Shown piece by piece: positions 12,132-25,192 of a stretch of DNA of 64,000 bases; within the stretch, counting starts at the first letter, position 1, and each line of letters begins with the position of its first letter. The stretch lies in the NCBI RefSeq assembly GCF_029227915.1, contig NC_079887.1:14570001-14634000 (forward strand), read 5' to 3'. Below the pieces are notes generated by a model, which was not told where the DNA came from, ran no database searches, and worked only from the letters and a program-made list of their open reading frames with translations. This stretch comes from Hydractinia symbiolongicarpus. Its lineage: Eukaryota; Cnidaria; Hydrozoa; Anthoathecata; Hydractiniidae. Position numbers and translations under genes: made by a program.

Positions 12132-13945
12132 CAAACTGTTTCTTATTTTACCCGTTAAAGTTATTAGCTTGTTATTTAATCTCTATTGCCTAAATTCTTA
12201 ATAATTAAAATTATTCCCGTGTCGTTGACTGTAGAAAGTTTAAAATTTATTAAAATTTAAAAATTGCGCTCCCAGTAAATCATTAATAATTTTCATTTCC
12301 TTCATCATTGCATAATGGTACGTCTCGGCCTATAGTGAGCAAGTTGTTCTATCATTTTGACGGCTTATTTAATCAATTCATTGTTGGGAAAGAAAAAATG
12401 TGCAATAAGGTTTAACAATTCGATTGTGCAAATACTGAATTAACATCAGTTTATTTGTTGGTAAGTTGTCCTTGACATCTTATTTTGGATTGTTTTTGAA
12501 ATCGTATTTTGGCTTGGTTAGTTGTTTTTAAAATTCTATTTTGGTTTGGTTTATAAAAACCTCATTTGAAGGTCCAAATTTGCATTACACCAAGGAACTA
12601 TCTCTACACAGCTCATATAACGGCTTTTTCGTTCTCCTGGTTATGTGTTTTGGAATAAAGTTAACCGTGGTCGGTTTGAAATCACACATACAGAACAAAG
12701 TCAACTTATTTACAGACTAAACGACTTGTATACCTATAGCAATTAATGTAATTAATTAAAAGTAATTAATTTTGCTAAAAATAATACATTACTTAATAAC
12801 CGTTATATGGCTTTAATCTCTGAGCAAATATTTAAATTCTCAGTTTTTCTCAGTATCATTGTCTGCAGGCATAAATTATACTATATCAATAAATTTCAAT
12901 ATGATTCCAGTTTACCTATGTAAAAAATAACAAAAGAACATGGCTGAATTTTCATCTTCCTCGTCCAATCCTCACACCACCGAGTATCTTGACTCAGTGC
13001 CATATCACGTGTCGTTTGGTGCAGTGTGTATGGCTGCTTTGGCGCACAGAGTTCTGCACTTTGCAGGCAGTAAGAAAAAACACCGAGAAGGTGATAGTGA
13101 GCATTAACACATGCCATTTTACCTGATAACACTGCAAAGATGCTATTCCGCCAGGATATATTCACTAGAGGTGCATGGTATAAATGTTATTTTCCCAAGA
13201 GCTCTAGCGAAGCTATGTATGCAGGAGCCTATAGATACGTGTTGAAAGAGGATAACAATGCTTTGCGCAGCACGTATCTAAAGCGCACCCAAGTTCACAA
13301 ATGATTTGTAAAAATAATGAGGCTGTGAATGCAAATGCAGTTTATCAAAAAAAGCGGCTGTCAATTCCAACGGTGAAAACACTGGTGTGCTAATTTTATT
13401 TATGGCACATTATTCACGGCACTTTCGTCCCTTGGCACTTTGAATCTAAGGGTTCTGAACACACATACTCGATTATTTCGTTTATCGATTTTTTAAAATC
13501 ATCGGTTAAGACAGATTTTTGCTCTGCTAGCAGCACAAGATGCCAGCTACTGTTTATATCGTGTTTAATGTGTTATTGAAGTTATTGACATTTCTTTATG
13601 GTTTAGAGTATTTTTATTTTATGGTTAGCAACAAAAAGCTGTACTTCCTAGCTAGTTAGTAGAATGGCGACCTTTATTTTCACATCAATAGATCCACTTA
13701 TTGAGAAGTTCTTGCCTGTTCCTTGCAGCATTACACATTAGCATTCTTCCCACGCAATTATAATTCTTTTCAAACAATAGAGGGTTGTAGGTAAACAATA
13801 GGTGAATTTCAGCGTGACGTTATTTGTTTTCTTTTCAACGGCAAGCGCTTTGGTTCTAGCATTTGCATGGCAGAAAAAAGGATGCTAGGATTCGGTTAAG
13901 AGATGTTTTTTTCTTGTGGAATTCTTTTTACACAAACATTGTTTG

Positions 13946-14647
13946 AGGTTTTAAACTATTATCGAGTGTAAATTGATGCCTTCTAATTTATTTGCATTTA
14001 TTTAAAGTTCCAATAATGCCTTGTGTGACGTAATGGACTGAAAATAATTTTGCTTCACCTAGCGACCCCATCTTTTTTCCAGCCACGCAGATACCAGAGC
14101 TAAAAGAGATTGCCGTTTAAAATGTAAACAGAAAAATTCATCCATGGCGAAAGTTTTTTCAATTTTGAAACGTGACAATTTTCTAGCTAGCTTACATGTG
14201 ATTTGTGTGGATAAATTTTGTACAAGTGTGATGTGCCTGCTAGCTTGCTATACACAACAGACAAACAAAATATGTACATGTTTGCAAGATTGACAAAATG
14301 CCAAAGGTCATGTTTTTTTACAAATCTTTTAAAAACAACCTTCATTTTTTGTCAACAATTGAAATCTTCCAAAATAACATCCTTTATAAATATTATTATT
14401 GTGTGGCTCACCGTTTTTTTGGTCAATCTTTTTTAACATTTTTTGTAGTCAGGAATCCTCTTATGTTTTTGTACCAAAATCTGCTATCTTTATAGTAAAT
14501 TATTTCATATATTATTATGGTAAATAAACGGGTAAAATAATGTCGAATGTACACCAATCGCATTACAGAACTGACCAGCCTGTACGAAGGGTTTCTTTGC
14601 CGCCAGCCTTCATGTCAAAAAAGCAGAAAACCCTATGGGCGAGGTTG
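13946..14647. mobile_element. Fragment of the 9-bp-TSD TIR family
   Basis: The right end reads CCCTATGGGCGAGGTTG, like the CGAGGTTG terminus of the element at 33-34.9 kb. The interior (TAGCTAGC runs, CATTACAGAACT) matches 54.1-54.96 kb. The left part around 13946-14005 also matches 288-345. Confidence 0.45.
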
Positions 14648-15014
14648 TGCTACCCTAAGGTCGGATAGCTAGTGGCAAACATGACGAAATCCTAATAAAA
14701 CAATAAATTGAAACGGTTAGCACTAATGGCAGGACATTCATTTTTGAAAAAAGATTTACCTCAAAAAACATTTTTTAGTCCTTGTATTCTCAACTATGCC
14801 CTACTTTAGCCTTACAAATAAATGCATCTAAAAACTTATGGCCTACTGAATTGAATTCAAATAAATTTAAACAAAAAACTATATTGCAGATTTTAAATAC
14901 AAGGTGATATCTGTCAAAATGTAGTCGTTGGTGAGTCATCAAACGACTCCCTGTTCTCAAAAGTCGACTTTCAACATTTTGAGCGAACAGTAATTGGTGG
15001 TTTGGTTAAAAATT

Positions 15015-18000
15015 TTATGTAACACAAAAATTTACAGAATTAATGTCATCGTTTATATATACTTCTTCATTTTGTTCAGTTTGCTTACTTTCTTTAATTT
15101 CTTCTTTTTCAGTAACAACATGCCAGATATTTTTTCGTGCTAATCTTCGCTCTTTCTTTCTGTATTTTCCTAACCCAGGGTTTCGTATTAAAGTCAACAT
15201 AAGGAAAAATCTGTTTCTCACTATTAGGTATCTTTTCGACATATCAACTCTTGATAGCCTGTTTTGTAACTGAATTTTGTGTCCATCTTCTGAAAACAAA
15301 GAATAAAACGTATGAAGCTAGAATTACTCGTTTTTTTTGGTTTTTTTTAACTATTTTTAAAAAATTTAACATTTGCAACTTGCGAATAATAAAATTTGTG
15401 AAATTTTAATGTTTTTTTAAGCTCTAGTTCTTCACCTTCTTCTATAAATGTCATACCGAAAAGTAACTCTAAGTTACAACAAGTAACAAGTAATATCAGA
15501 ATTGTGATTGAATGGTATAAATATTATCATGTCATGACCAAGCGAGTTTATTCTAGTCTATGTTTCGACAGCTACAGCTGTCATCGACAGTCGTGATCAT
15601 CTTTGGCTATTTATTAGTCGAGATGATAATTAGAGGATCGAAATCATGATATTTTTAAAGTTATCAGAATTATGGTTAATGTCAAGTTTTTTCAAAATCC
15701 AGTGATCAAGTTTCAGCGACATTAAACCCCATAGAAATGAGCATTAAATATGTATACCTGTTGGAGAATATGAAGCTTCTACTTCCTCCGCATTGTAGTT
15801 GTGTTTCGCTTTATCCATGCACAGATGAATAAAAACAGTCAGAACAGGGTTTGCATGTGTATGTTCAACCAAAAGATATCCAAGGTAAGCATTGTAACCT
15901 ACGATATTTTAACATTGCTTCATAAATGGATGGTGAAAAGCAAAGCTTATACAACCTGCAAATAATACAGAAAATATCTTCCTGCATGTTAAGCAAATAA
16001 CAGTTTACCTGGATCTCGTTTCTCATAGGATCTTGGTAATACACTTTTTTGCACCCTTTCCAAGAAGAGAATACCAAATATAATTTGAAAGATGATTCGA
16101 GTTAAACAGGAAGCTAGGCCAGCGAATATGTTGAAATAGAACATGAAGTAGGAGTAGATATGAAACGCATTCCTATGAAATATGAAACACTTTATAAGTT
16201 GAACTTTAAGCGTAACGCTAATAATATTGTAAACTAGCCGGGCAACTCGGTGTCAAACGCCGGGTTAAGCCGCAAGTAAAATGTGTGACCCAGCGTTAAA
16301 CGAGAGGTTAAGGGCTAATAACAGGCGTAATCTGTTCCGTAAATCCGGGTGTAGCCTTTTAGTATATATATACAGTATGTCGTAAATCGAATGAAGTAAA
16401 ATATGCTGATACTCTAATATCTTACAACTTTGATATATTAATCTCGTTCTTTTTTAGTTTATCATGTCGCGATTTGACTGTGCATTGAATAGCCAATTAT
16501 ATGACCTTTGATGTGCAGCGTTCTTTTTGCGTCTGGTCAGTTGTAAGTTGAAAGATGCTCAAAAGTTTAGAAATTTTGTCTACATTATTGTTCTACTAAA
16601 TCTTACCTATTATTGACTGCTAATGATTTCCCATCTCCATACACGAAGAAAAATTTTGAAGCCAGAGTTTGAGAAATGATAAGTGCTACTGCAATGACTA
16701 TTACTGGCCTAAAATGATTTATACCCTTATAATCTGATTTTAAAATTTTCTTCCTGAAATCAAGTTAATCAACAAACAAGTACACTCATTCATCAAATTT
16801 AACAATCTCCCAAACACAGATAATAAGCAACTGTTACGCACCTTAAAGACATTAAATTTTATCTCTCCTATAAATGCTTTTGTGATATCGGAGAATGTCT
16901 CAATCGCAAAGAACAACAGAATTGCAAAGAAGATATACCTTATTCCAGGTCCAGACCGATAAAAAAGTTGCTAGTTAATTTAAAATCTGTAATTCAAATT
17001 TAAAAGTATATTTTTCTGACAATAAAAATAGACATTTTAAAATAGACGCTATTTCAATGTTTCAAATCCTCGTTTTGAAGTTAGTTGGTGAAGCTTCTTA
17101 ATAATTTCGTGATCGTTAATTTTGTGTCTCGTTATTTTTCAGGAATAAGGTATGTTGATATGCTTGTTAGAGTTCTTCTTCAAGATCTATAAGTCGGATG
17201 CGGCAATGCCAGATAAAATATTTAATTAATTTTTTCCGGTTCTTATTCAATGTCTTAATCACGAAAGATCCTGATCAAATTTGTTTTCTGTACTATCTTA
17301 GGGGAAAGGTGCTATAGAACTATTTAGGCAACAAATTTCAAAAATGGTAAAAACCTTCATAATCTTATCTCTTTCAAAACATGTATAAAAGTTTATAAAA
17401 GTTTATAATACTATATATTTATAAAACTTTTTATTCGCATCAAAAATTCTCTATTTTTCCTGAAAGTCGTGCCAAAATTTAAAAATACCGTCATCATCAT
17501 TTTTTCTTATATATTCATGTAGTTAAGGGAATTTCTTACCATATTTTAAGAAATAGCCAAGTGAAGGTTGGCGGGTTCCAGTCCCATTTTGATAAGGGAT
17601 AGAATACAAGTGAACCAGCTATAGCAAGGCCCACCCACAACATTAATGTGAACACAATAAAACCTGAATATAAAAATCACATGTAAGAATGAAAGTTTGG
17701 ACGGTTAAAAAAAAGGAATTAATTTGAAAACACGTTTGGGCAATAAAGAAAAAAAGTCAAATGAATGTCGCTTACTCCAAGCAATATATGAAACTTGATA
17801 ACCCGCATATTTCATACTGCTGGTCTAAATGAAATATAAAATGCTTTGAATTTATGTAAGGAGAAATTATGTACATAAAATTATTTAAAACGAGACAATC
17901 CGAAATATTTAAAGCAATAATTTCTTTGCAAATTTAAAAAAGTACCGGAATCTAATTCGAGACAAATCTGGTTCGAGTAGAGAACAAGAATAATATCGGA

Positions 18001-21000
18001 ACTGTTTAACAACGAAATTTCTTTTTCGTAGTTTTAACTTTACCTTCTTAAAACAAAGTCAAAGTTATATAGCTTACCACCAAATCAACAACACTGTCAT
18101 CATTATTCTCAAACACTGCTTTTCTAATTGATGTTGGTAGCCAGCGTTTGTCGCCTTTTCTCAATTTAATGATCTGCTTTCGATACCATGACATCATGTT
18201 GGTGATGACGACCCAAACCTTGATTGCTCCAACTGCAACGCTCACATAATAACACGCTACAATAACAATCCTTTTAAATTAATTATCAGGATAAGTTGCT
18301 CAGAAAAGAAGCAGTAAGGAAAGTTATTTTTTAGAAAGTGGGATTTTATTTTTTCAAAGGACTATTTTGTAGATTAGTAAGTAAGACTAAATCTAAATTG
18401 GGTAACAATATATTTTCTTTTAATAACTCTTTTTTGCTATGCTGCATGGTTGTAATACTTACTGCGTGTTCATATTTATTTATTAGGCACCTGCATTTCA
18501 ACTTTTTAGGTCTCATACCTCTGACAGCTATAGTATTGGTTATTACTCAAAGCTACGTCTAAAAATATTCATGAAATCCTTATAATCGGAAAAGTAGAGC
18601 TTTCGTTAGGTTTATCTTTCGAACTATGTGAAAACCGGAAAATATGTGAAACAACTTTTATTTGGCTGTCAGAAACTTGAATGCAAAAATTTGCTCGGTG
18701 ATTGAAGTAATTGAACTTTAAAGAGATGTTTGTACAAATATCCAGCTTACGGTGTAAACTGCTAACATAAGCAAAATTTTATTCTTACCATTTTGTTCCT
18801 TTCATTTGAACAAGCCTAACAAAAGTTATAAATGGGGTGAGGTGGAAACCCCAGTCATAATATGTTAGAAATTCCGGACCGAATAGAGTTAAGCGTTTGA
18901 AAATATATAATAGACTAATTGTTGATTAAGGTTGATCCACATTTTATTCTACGTAAAGAAGCTTTGTAGGCCGTTAAGACATGCTCTCGTTAAAGTTACC
19001 TAAGTCAGGAAATCACAAACAATAGTTTCACCGATTTCTACTCTTAACAACAATGGCAAATTTTATCGCATATGCTGTTTTAAGCCAATCAAAAAAGACA
19101 GTTAAACGCTTTTAAAGAAAATTTAAAAAAATATAATCGACTTTGAAAGAGACAGTTGTCATAGTAATAATATGAGCTATAAAATTAACAAAAAATACAT
19201 ACTGATTAAAATGCCAAAATGCACTTTAAACATTTCCAAGTAGTCTTCCCAACCAATTGCTTTCAAAATGTTTTCAAATCGGTCTCCATACACGAATGAA
19301 TTTAATGTTTTATCAATAACAAAGTAACCAAAGAATGCGATGATAAGAATCATCATGTAGATTGTCACTGCTGAAACAGCGATAGCACAGATGATTCGAG
19401 TAGAGTAACGGAATTCTGGAACATTTGAATACATAATATCTTTAATTTTATTTTTGAACTTTTTTTCAGTTTTAATTTTACCATCCTTATTTTGAACTTT
19501 CTCTTTGATTTGCTCTAAACCGTCGATTTCCATTTCTGTAGTTGCTATAAAACTTTTATTGCCAGTAAGAAGCTTTCTGGTATAGTGATAGAAGTATTCA
19601 TCTTGCCAATCAACCTCTTCTTCTGCAAGCAAAAGTTGCAAATACTGAAAGATATTAATAACGAGTGGTTACAAAGGGGTCAGAGCCTTTTAAATACGGT
19701 CATATTCTGAAACTTGGAACAACTGGAAATTGGGTTTGTTACGAAAACATTTAAAAACAACACACGACATTGATAGGATTCTTAATCATCACAAATTATA
19801 AAGAAGGACATGTAATATACGGAACACCTAAAAGGGAAATGTGCATTATCAAGTTATTGTTTTTAAACTTCTGAAACTTTGATTTTTAAAAATAAACTAA
19901 TGGAAGTGAAAACAAAAATATACAAGTATAAGTGAGAAACAAAAGCTTGTTTTTACCAAGGAAAAAGTACCAACGAGAAGCTATATTTCCTATATAAATA
20001 AAATGTTCTAGTTTCTGAAAGCAATCAGAACCTCTTAAAAGCTTGATGTTTTTATTGCCTCGGCTATTTTTCTGTGGCACCTTCTATTCTTCTGCAAAAC
20101 TTTGGAAGAATTTGCTTGGTCGAAAAAGTTTGAAAATGTTTACAAAAGAGTTAATTTAGTAGCAATTTAAATGCAACCTTGATTTTTTTATTGATAACAC
20201 ATTGGGAGGTCAACTATTTTGAATTATTCTATATTACATCTCAATTAATTTAAGATTTATCAGAACTTTTATTTATGTTGTTTCGAAAACTTAAATACTT
20301 TTACACACGTGCCATATATACCATTTTATTCGTAAGGAAAATATAAGAAACATTAAACTCTTTCTGTTAAAAAAATGTATACATGTTGTTGTTTTGTGAT
20401 AGTTTGGATAGAGAACACAGGTTGTACTTACCAAGCCATGCTTCTGTATGCATTTATAGGCGATTTTAGCAAATATGAATGCAAGAACCACTAAACAGAC
20501 CAAGCTTGGAAGATCAATTAATATAAGGTATAAGGTATTCTGGACAACATCGTGATCGTAACAGTCATAGACTTGCTTCTCTTTCCAGCATTCAAGACAA
20601 AACCATATAGTGCAGTAACAAAAGCCAAAGATAGCTCCAACGAAGCGTCGTTTTGTTGACAAACAAGTAAACAAGGGATAACATACAATGGCGATAACTA
20701 TTGCACAAATGGCGCGAATAAACACTATAAAAAAAATAAAAACAACTGTTAGGCTCTGGATACTAAAACAACAATATTGCCGGTGTGCTAGAGAATAAAT
20801 ATTCTAAATACTCACAGTTAAGATAAGGGGGCCATTTTGACAATTCGTTATAAATATCTGGACCTAGCACCGCTCTGGTATCACCAAGAATTACATTACT
20901 AATACGCGATACAGATACACAGAAACAAAAGGCGTGAGCGAATCTGTTCTTGTAACTGTCCAGCATATTTAATGGTCTATAAAAAATGAATTTAAATATT

Positions 21001-22352
21001 TACCAAAGTCTAAAAGGTTTACTAAATCTAATCGTTTGTTACTCGAAGTGTTTAACCCTCCGAACAAATCTAAAAGTCTGTGTTTTGTCGAAAAATATGC
21101 TATTTTATATAATTCCAATGAATGTCTTTATCTAAACGGTTTTTCAAAGAGTTATTTAAAAATAAATTTGAACCAGGGTTGTTTTTACGTTGCAGTTATG
21201 TAATCAACAAACACACTTCTCTTAACCATAAGACAAAATCAAATTTTGCATAGATACTGTACAAGTCGATAAGCAAAATGGTAAAATAAAGAACAAGCAA
21301 ATTATCTTACATAACTGGACCGCCATGGCTATTGCAGGAACCAAGGCAGCAACTCTTTCGTTTCTTTATAATGGTCATGATGATCAGAAATAAACTTTCA
21401 TTTTTGTCATTTTGGCACATATTTTTCATTCTTCTAGATATGTTTGAAGAATGCGACAAACTTACTGCAGGTATCATCAATACAGCTCCAACAAATGCTG
21501 TCCAGTTACCAATAAGACACGTATTTTGTTTTTTGCAGAAACTTTTAATAGGCGATATAACACCATGTCCATCGAAGTTAAAACTAGAATATAAACATGA
21601 TTATTTTTAGACGCATGATCGAAACAACCTGCAAGGTTATTTATACTGGATATCTTTTACAGAGTAAACTATAATCGAAACACTGATTACACTGGTCAGA
21701 ATTGCAGTTGCACCCAGCTAATAGGAACTGGAAAGAGAGTTAGCAAGTACTGGCTTTGCTTTGAGATTGATTACTCTCGAGTCTCCAATAGTTCAAAATG
21801 TAACAAATGATGTAGCTACATTGCTTTAGGAATATTATGTTATGTTTGAACGATTTAAGATCCAACCGTTTCCAGTCAGTCCGCCTATCACAATCTATTC
21901 TTTATTCTAGTCTCCATGCATACACCAGAAGATGTGAAAAAAGATACTAACCGTATTCAGAATCGGCGAAGAAACTAAAGTTAGGCAGTAGAATTTTTAT
22001 CAGTAAAAATGCAAGGAAACATTTCGTACCAATTACACATTCCATCTCGAGCATCGTCGATACTTTTCGTCACTTTAGTTTTGTTAACAACTTTTTCTAC
22101 ACATATCCTTGCATCTCGCACTATAGATTCAATTTTCGCGTACTCCACAGTAGTTTTATTGACAAGTCTTTCAATTTGTGCAGTGCTATTGGGTGACAAA
22201 AACACATCAATTTTTCCCAACACTTGATCGGGAACAGACAAGGGATCAACTGTTATGTCAATATCAAGGTAATCTTGGAAGACAGATTGAATGACTGTGT
22301 ATATTTTAAAAACTGTAACGCCAGTTTTGTAAATATCCGTGATGGAAACCAT
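15015..22352 (-). CDS. STRA6-like multi-pass receptor, complete, 13 exons
   Basis: Exons in order: 22352-22030, 21583-21311, 20976-20816, 20724-20432, 19644-19203, 18256-18078, 17824-17776, 17663-17540, 16938-16842, 16749-16607, 16172-16009, 15898-15758, 15289-15015; about 887 aa. In vertebrates STRA6 is the cell-surface receptor for retinol-binding protein. Family hallmarks in order: an extracellular N-terminus with three N-glycosylation sequons; VIPLNMLDSYKNRF after TM1; IVCYPLFTCLSTKRRFVGAI; PEFRYSTRII; MKYAGYQVSYIAW; a helix ending NIFAGLASCLTRI, then a segment ending YEKRDPG and YNAYLGYLLVEHTHANPVL; C-terminal RNRFFLMLTLIRNP. It is longer than human STRA6 (about 670 aa), partly through the N-terminus and a Lys/Glu-rich loop in exon 5. 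Two uncertain joins: exon 2 contains a canonical GTAAGT that may be a donor, and exon 10 uses the second of two close acceptors. It lies tail-to-tail with the SLC6 gene. Confidence 0.88.
16235..16363. repeat. Compact GC-richer insertion in STRA6-like intron 11
   Basis: A stretch with CTAGCCGGGCAACTCGG, GGGTTAAGCCGCAAG and AGCCTTTTAGTATA, clearly richer in GC than the surrounding intron and bounded by AT runs. It looks like a short interspersed element; I see no second copy in the window. Confidence 0.3.
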
Positions 22353-25192
22353 GGTTCATGCACCACAAGCAAGAACTGATATCACATTTTCTTGTTCTTT
22401 CTCTCTTGTTTACTTTTCATCGACGAAAAAATTGTTCTCTATGACCTCAAGCATGTTAGTTAATAAAACATGTATGAACAATTAAGCTCAAAACTAACTA
22501 AAGAATTTATTTATTTTCTTCTTACAAGAATTTCTATAATACTTGAAACTCCTTGGTTAAGACACTGTTGTGAATAAATAGGCCTTAATAGTTACTATAG
22601 TGATGAATTATAAATAATTAAACAGGAGAAGATACTGAATGATCTCCTTCCTACAGCTTTTAATATATTCGCATGACCTCGTAATGTTGATACGTTTTTT
22701 GAGGGAATCTTTAATCGGGTTAAGGCATCGCTTTTATTTTTATCATATGTTTTTATGTTCATTGCAAATTAAAATAAGCGATAAGTGATGTGATAAATGA
22801 TGCGATGACCCTGGAGCTCAAGCGAAGTTTAAACGCGCACGATTTCGTAACTCTTTTCAATTTCCACACGCTTTTTAAGGCACGCGCATTGATTCTTCTC
22901 ACGCGCACATAGATTATTTTTCACACGCGTGTTTATTAGACTCGCATTCACCCAACCCGCAAAATCATCTGACCAGTATTTTATATGCTTTCGTGTGATC
23001 TTCAACATGTGTGAGCAGAGAGTTGTTGTTTTCGTGGAATCAACTGGCTATACAAGAAGATAAGATGAAACAAGATCATCCTATCCATTTTGTCTCTGTT
23101 TTTAACTCCAGATGTTAGCTAGCTCTAGCTCTTATTTTATCTGTGTTCTTCCCTCTTTTATCTGTGCTGAATTTATTTGCATATACACTTGATGACCTTC
23201 TAAACACTTGAAATTTCCCAAATTTTAAATACATGCTTTTAAAACCCCTGGCACTTATAATTTATGATTTTTTTTCACTTTTTACAACAGATTTTATGAT
23301 TTCATCATTCAATGATTGTATCATATAACAGTTGTATGTTATAACACAGGAAACCAATGACCCAAATATTAAATTATTAAATAAATATAATAAACAAATA
23401 TAATAGTATTATAAATTATAAATAAATATAATAGTATTAATGAGATATTTTTGTTGAGTTTATTCTTGTCTCTTGAGATAAGTGGGTTCTCTTTAATTTC
23501 TAAAATATAATCATGGGGTGGCAGTAATTATTTCTAGATGTCCACGTTATTTACTCAATGTTGTATGTTTTTAAAGTTTCCTTACTATTTCTTGGAAATA
23601 TTGAGCTTAAGAAGTATAATAATGAATTTGACTTTCTCATCTAAATTGCTGAATTAGTAGGCATTTGAAAAGCAGTTAGTTAAGAATGTATAAATTCTAA
23701 TAAATTTGTCTCGAATTGTCAATTTGTAGCAAAAAGTTTTTTCCTTGTTTTTTAACAAAGGGGAAATAGTGTTTTTGGGCACTTTAAACTTTTCTGCGGC
23801 AGCTTTATTTGTCGACATGTCTGCAATTCTCCTACAGCATTGCATTTCTCAGCCAAAGCCATTTTTAAAATGAGAAAGAATTTCAATGATTTGAATAAAA
23901 TGAAGTTTTTATACCATTGTGTGGATATTTTGATTATTAAATTATATATTTAAATACATATTACAAAGAAAAATAAGAAAGATAAGTACGGGGAAGAGTA
24001 GCTTATTGGTGCTTCTCAACGCTATTCTTTATAAGTGTTTATTTCCAAATATTTACAGTTAAACAATTATAAATGAACATTTAATTATATAAAGTTTGAG
24101 TACGGTAAGTCAAATTGCAAGTTGTATTTTTCTAAAACTATGGCGCCAGATACAGTTCATGTTGAAAAATCTCATATACCCTGTTCCAATTACAAAACGA
24201 CGCGAAGAACACATCATATCCGAAATAGACATTGAGTTTTTAATTCTGTTTTTAAATTATTCTGTTGTAAAACACAGAACGTAATTTAGCTTAACAAAAA
24301 GTTTGAATCTTTTAACATCGTTAATTAGCGGATAAACAGGATTCATATAAATTATTTTGACAAAAAATAATCTTCACACTTATCCACTAAGATAAAATGT
24401 TTATAATCGATTTGGTAAAAACATGTGGCAAAAAATCAAACAAACAAACTTACCAACTAGTTTGTTATTGTTTTTTAACGTACAAACATTGAATTTGTTT
24501 GTGCATATAAGTATATATAGCGATTTATAATTCTGTATTCTAATTTTACTTTAAATCCTTTTAGATCAAATGATGATCTCGAGCGAAGAGCGAAATATAT
24601 TGTCAAAATGTAAAATTTATTGTTAGTGTTAATTCTGACAAGAAACTGACATAATAGGTTTAACACACTTTTTTTTTATAAGAAAACTTTTTTTCGACCT
24701 AAGCCTCGATTTTTAAAGCAAAATGCCTGAATATAGGTTAAAATGTTTTAATTTTTTTCTGTTATTTATTTCTCTATTTTTTTGTTTGTTTTCTTTATAA
24801 ATAACTACGATTTATCTAACTTTTTATTTTTATTGAAGAAAAAAAAGACTTTTTTGTTATTATAAGGATAAAACTTTGTTAGGATTTGTATTTCAAAAAG
24901 GGAAACTTGATTGTGTTGTCCTTTGAAATTATGGTGATTTAATAATTGTTAATATAAATATCAAGGTCTCCAAAAATTGGATCCACGCCAAGGCTTAGGA
25001 TTTTGTTAAACTTTCATACAATTTTATGGTTTTTTAAGGCTCATATTTTCAACAAAAAAAACGTGTAAATTATTCATCGAGTTTTTTTGTATAAGTTACA
25101 ATCATAAGAAATATGAATACAATAAAAATTAGCAAGATAATACAATTTTAAATACATTAAATGAATTAAAAAAAACTGATATTCAAGTCCAC
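22353..25192. other. Intergenic space; STRA6-like promoter side and galaxin-like 3' side
   Basis: No exon chain is seen. A patch at 22835-22930 carries several CACGCGCA-type motifs in an otherwise AT-rich stretch, and a transposase scrap lies at 23.65-23.88 kb. Confidence 0.4.
23654..23880 (-). pseudogene. Tigger/CENP-B-type transposase N-terminal relic
   Basis: The minus strand encodes AAAEKFKVPKNTIS then LLKNKEK, the helix-turn-helix text at the start of pogo/Tigger transposases and CENP-B-like proteins. An ATG upstream near 23861 (ATGGCTTTGGCTGAG) is in a different frame, so the copy is frameshifted, and it stops after about 60 codons. Non-autonomous elements with Tigger-like ends occur elsewhere in the window. 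Confidence 0.5.

Larger units (their letters stand above)
10136..15014. other. Intergenic space between convergent SLC6 and STRA6-like genes
   Basis: It holds 3' UTRs, a TIR element at 11.4-12.1 kb and a fragment of the TAGCTAGC-rich TIR family at 13.9-14.65 kb. No exon chain is seen in either direction. Confidence 0.5.
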
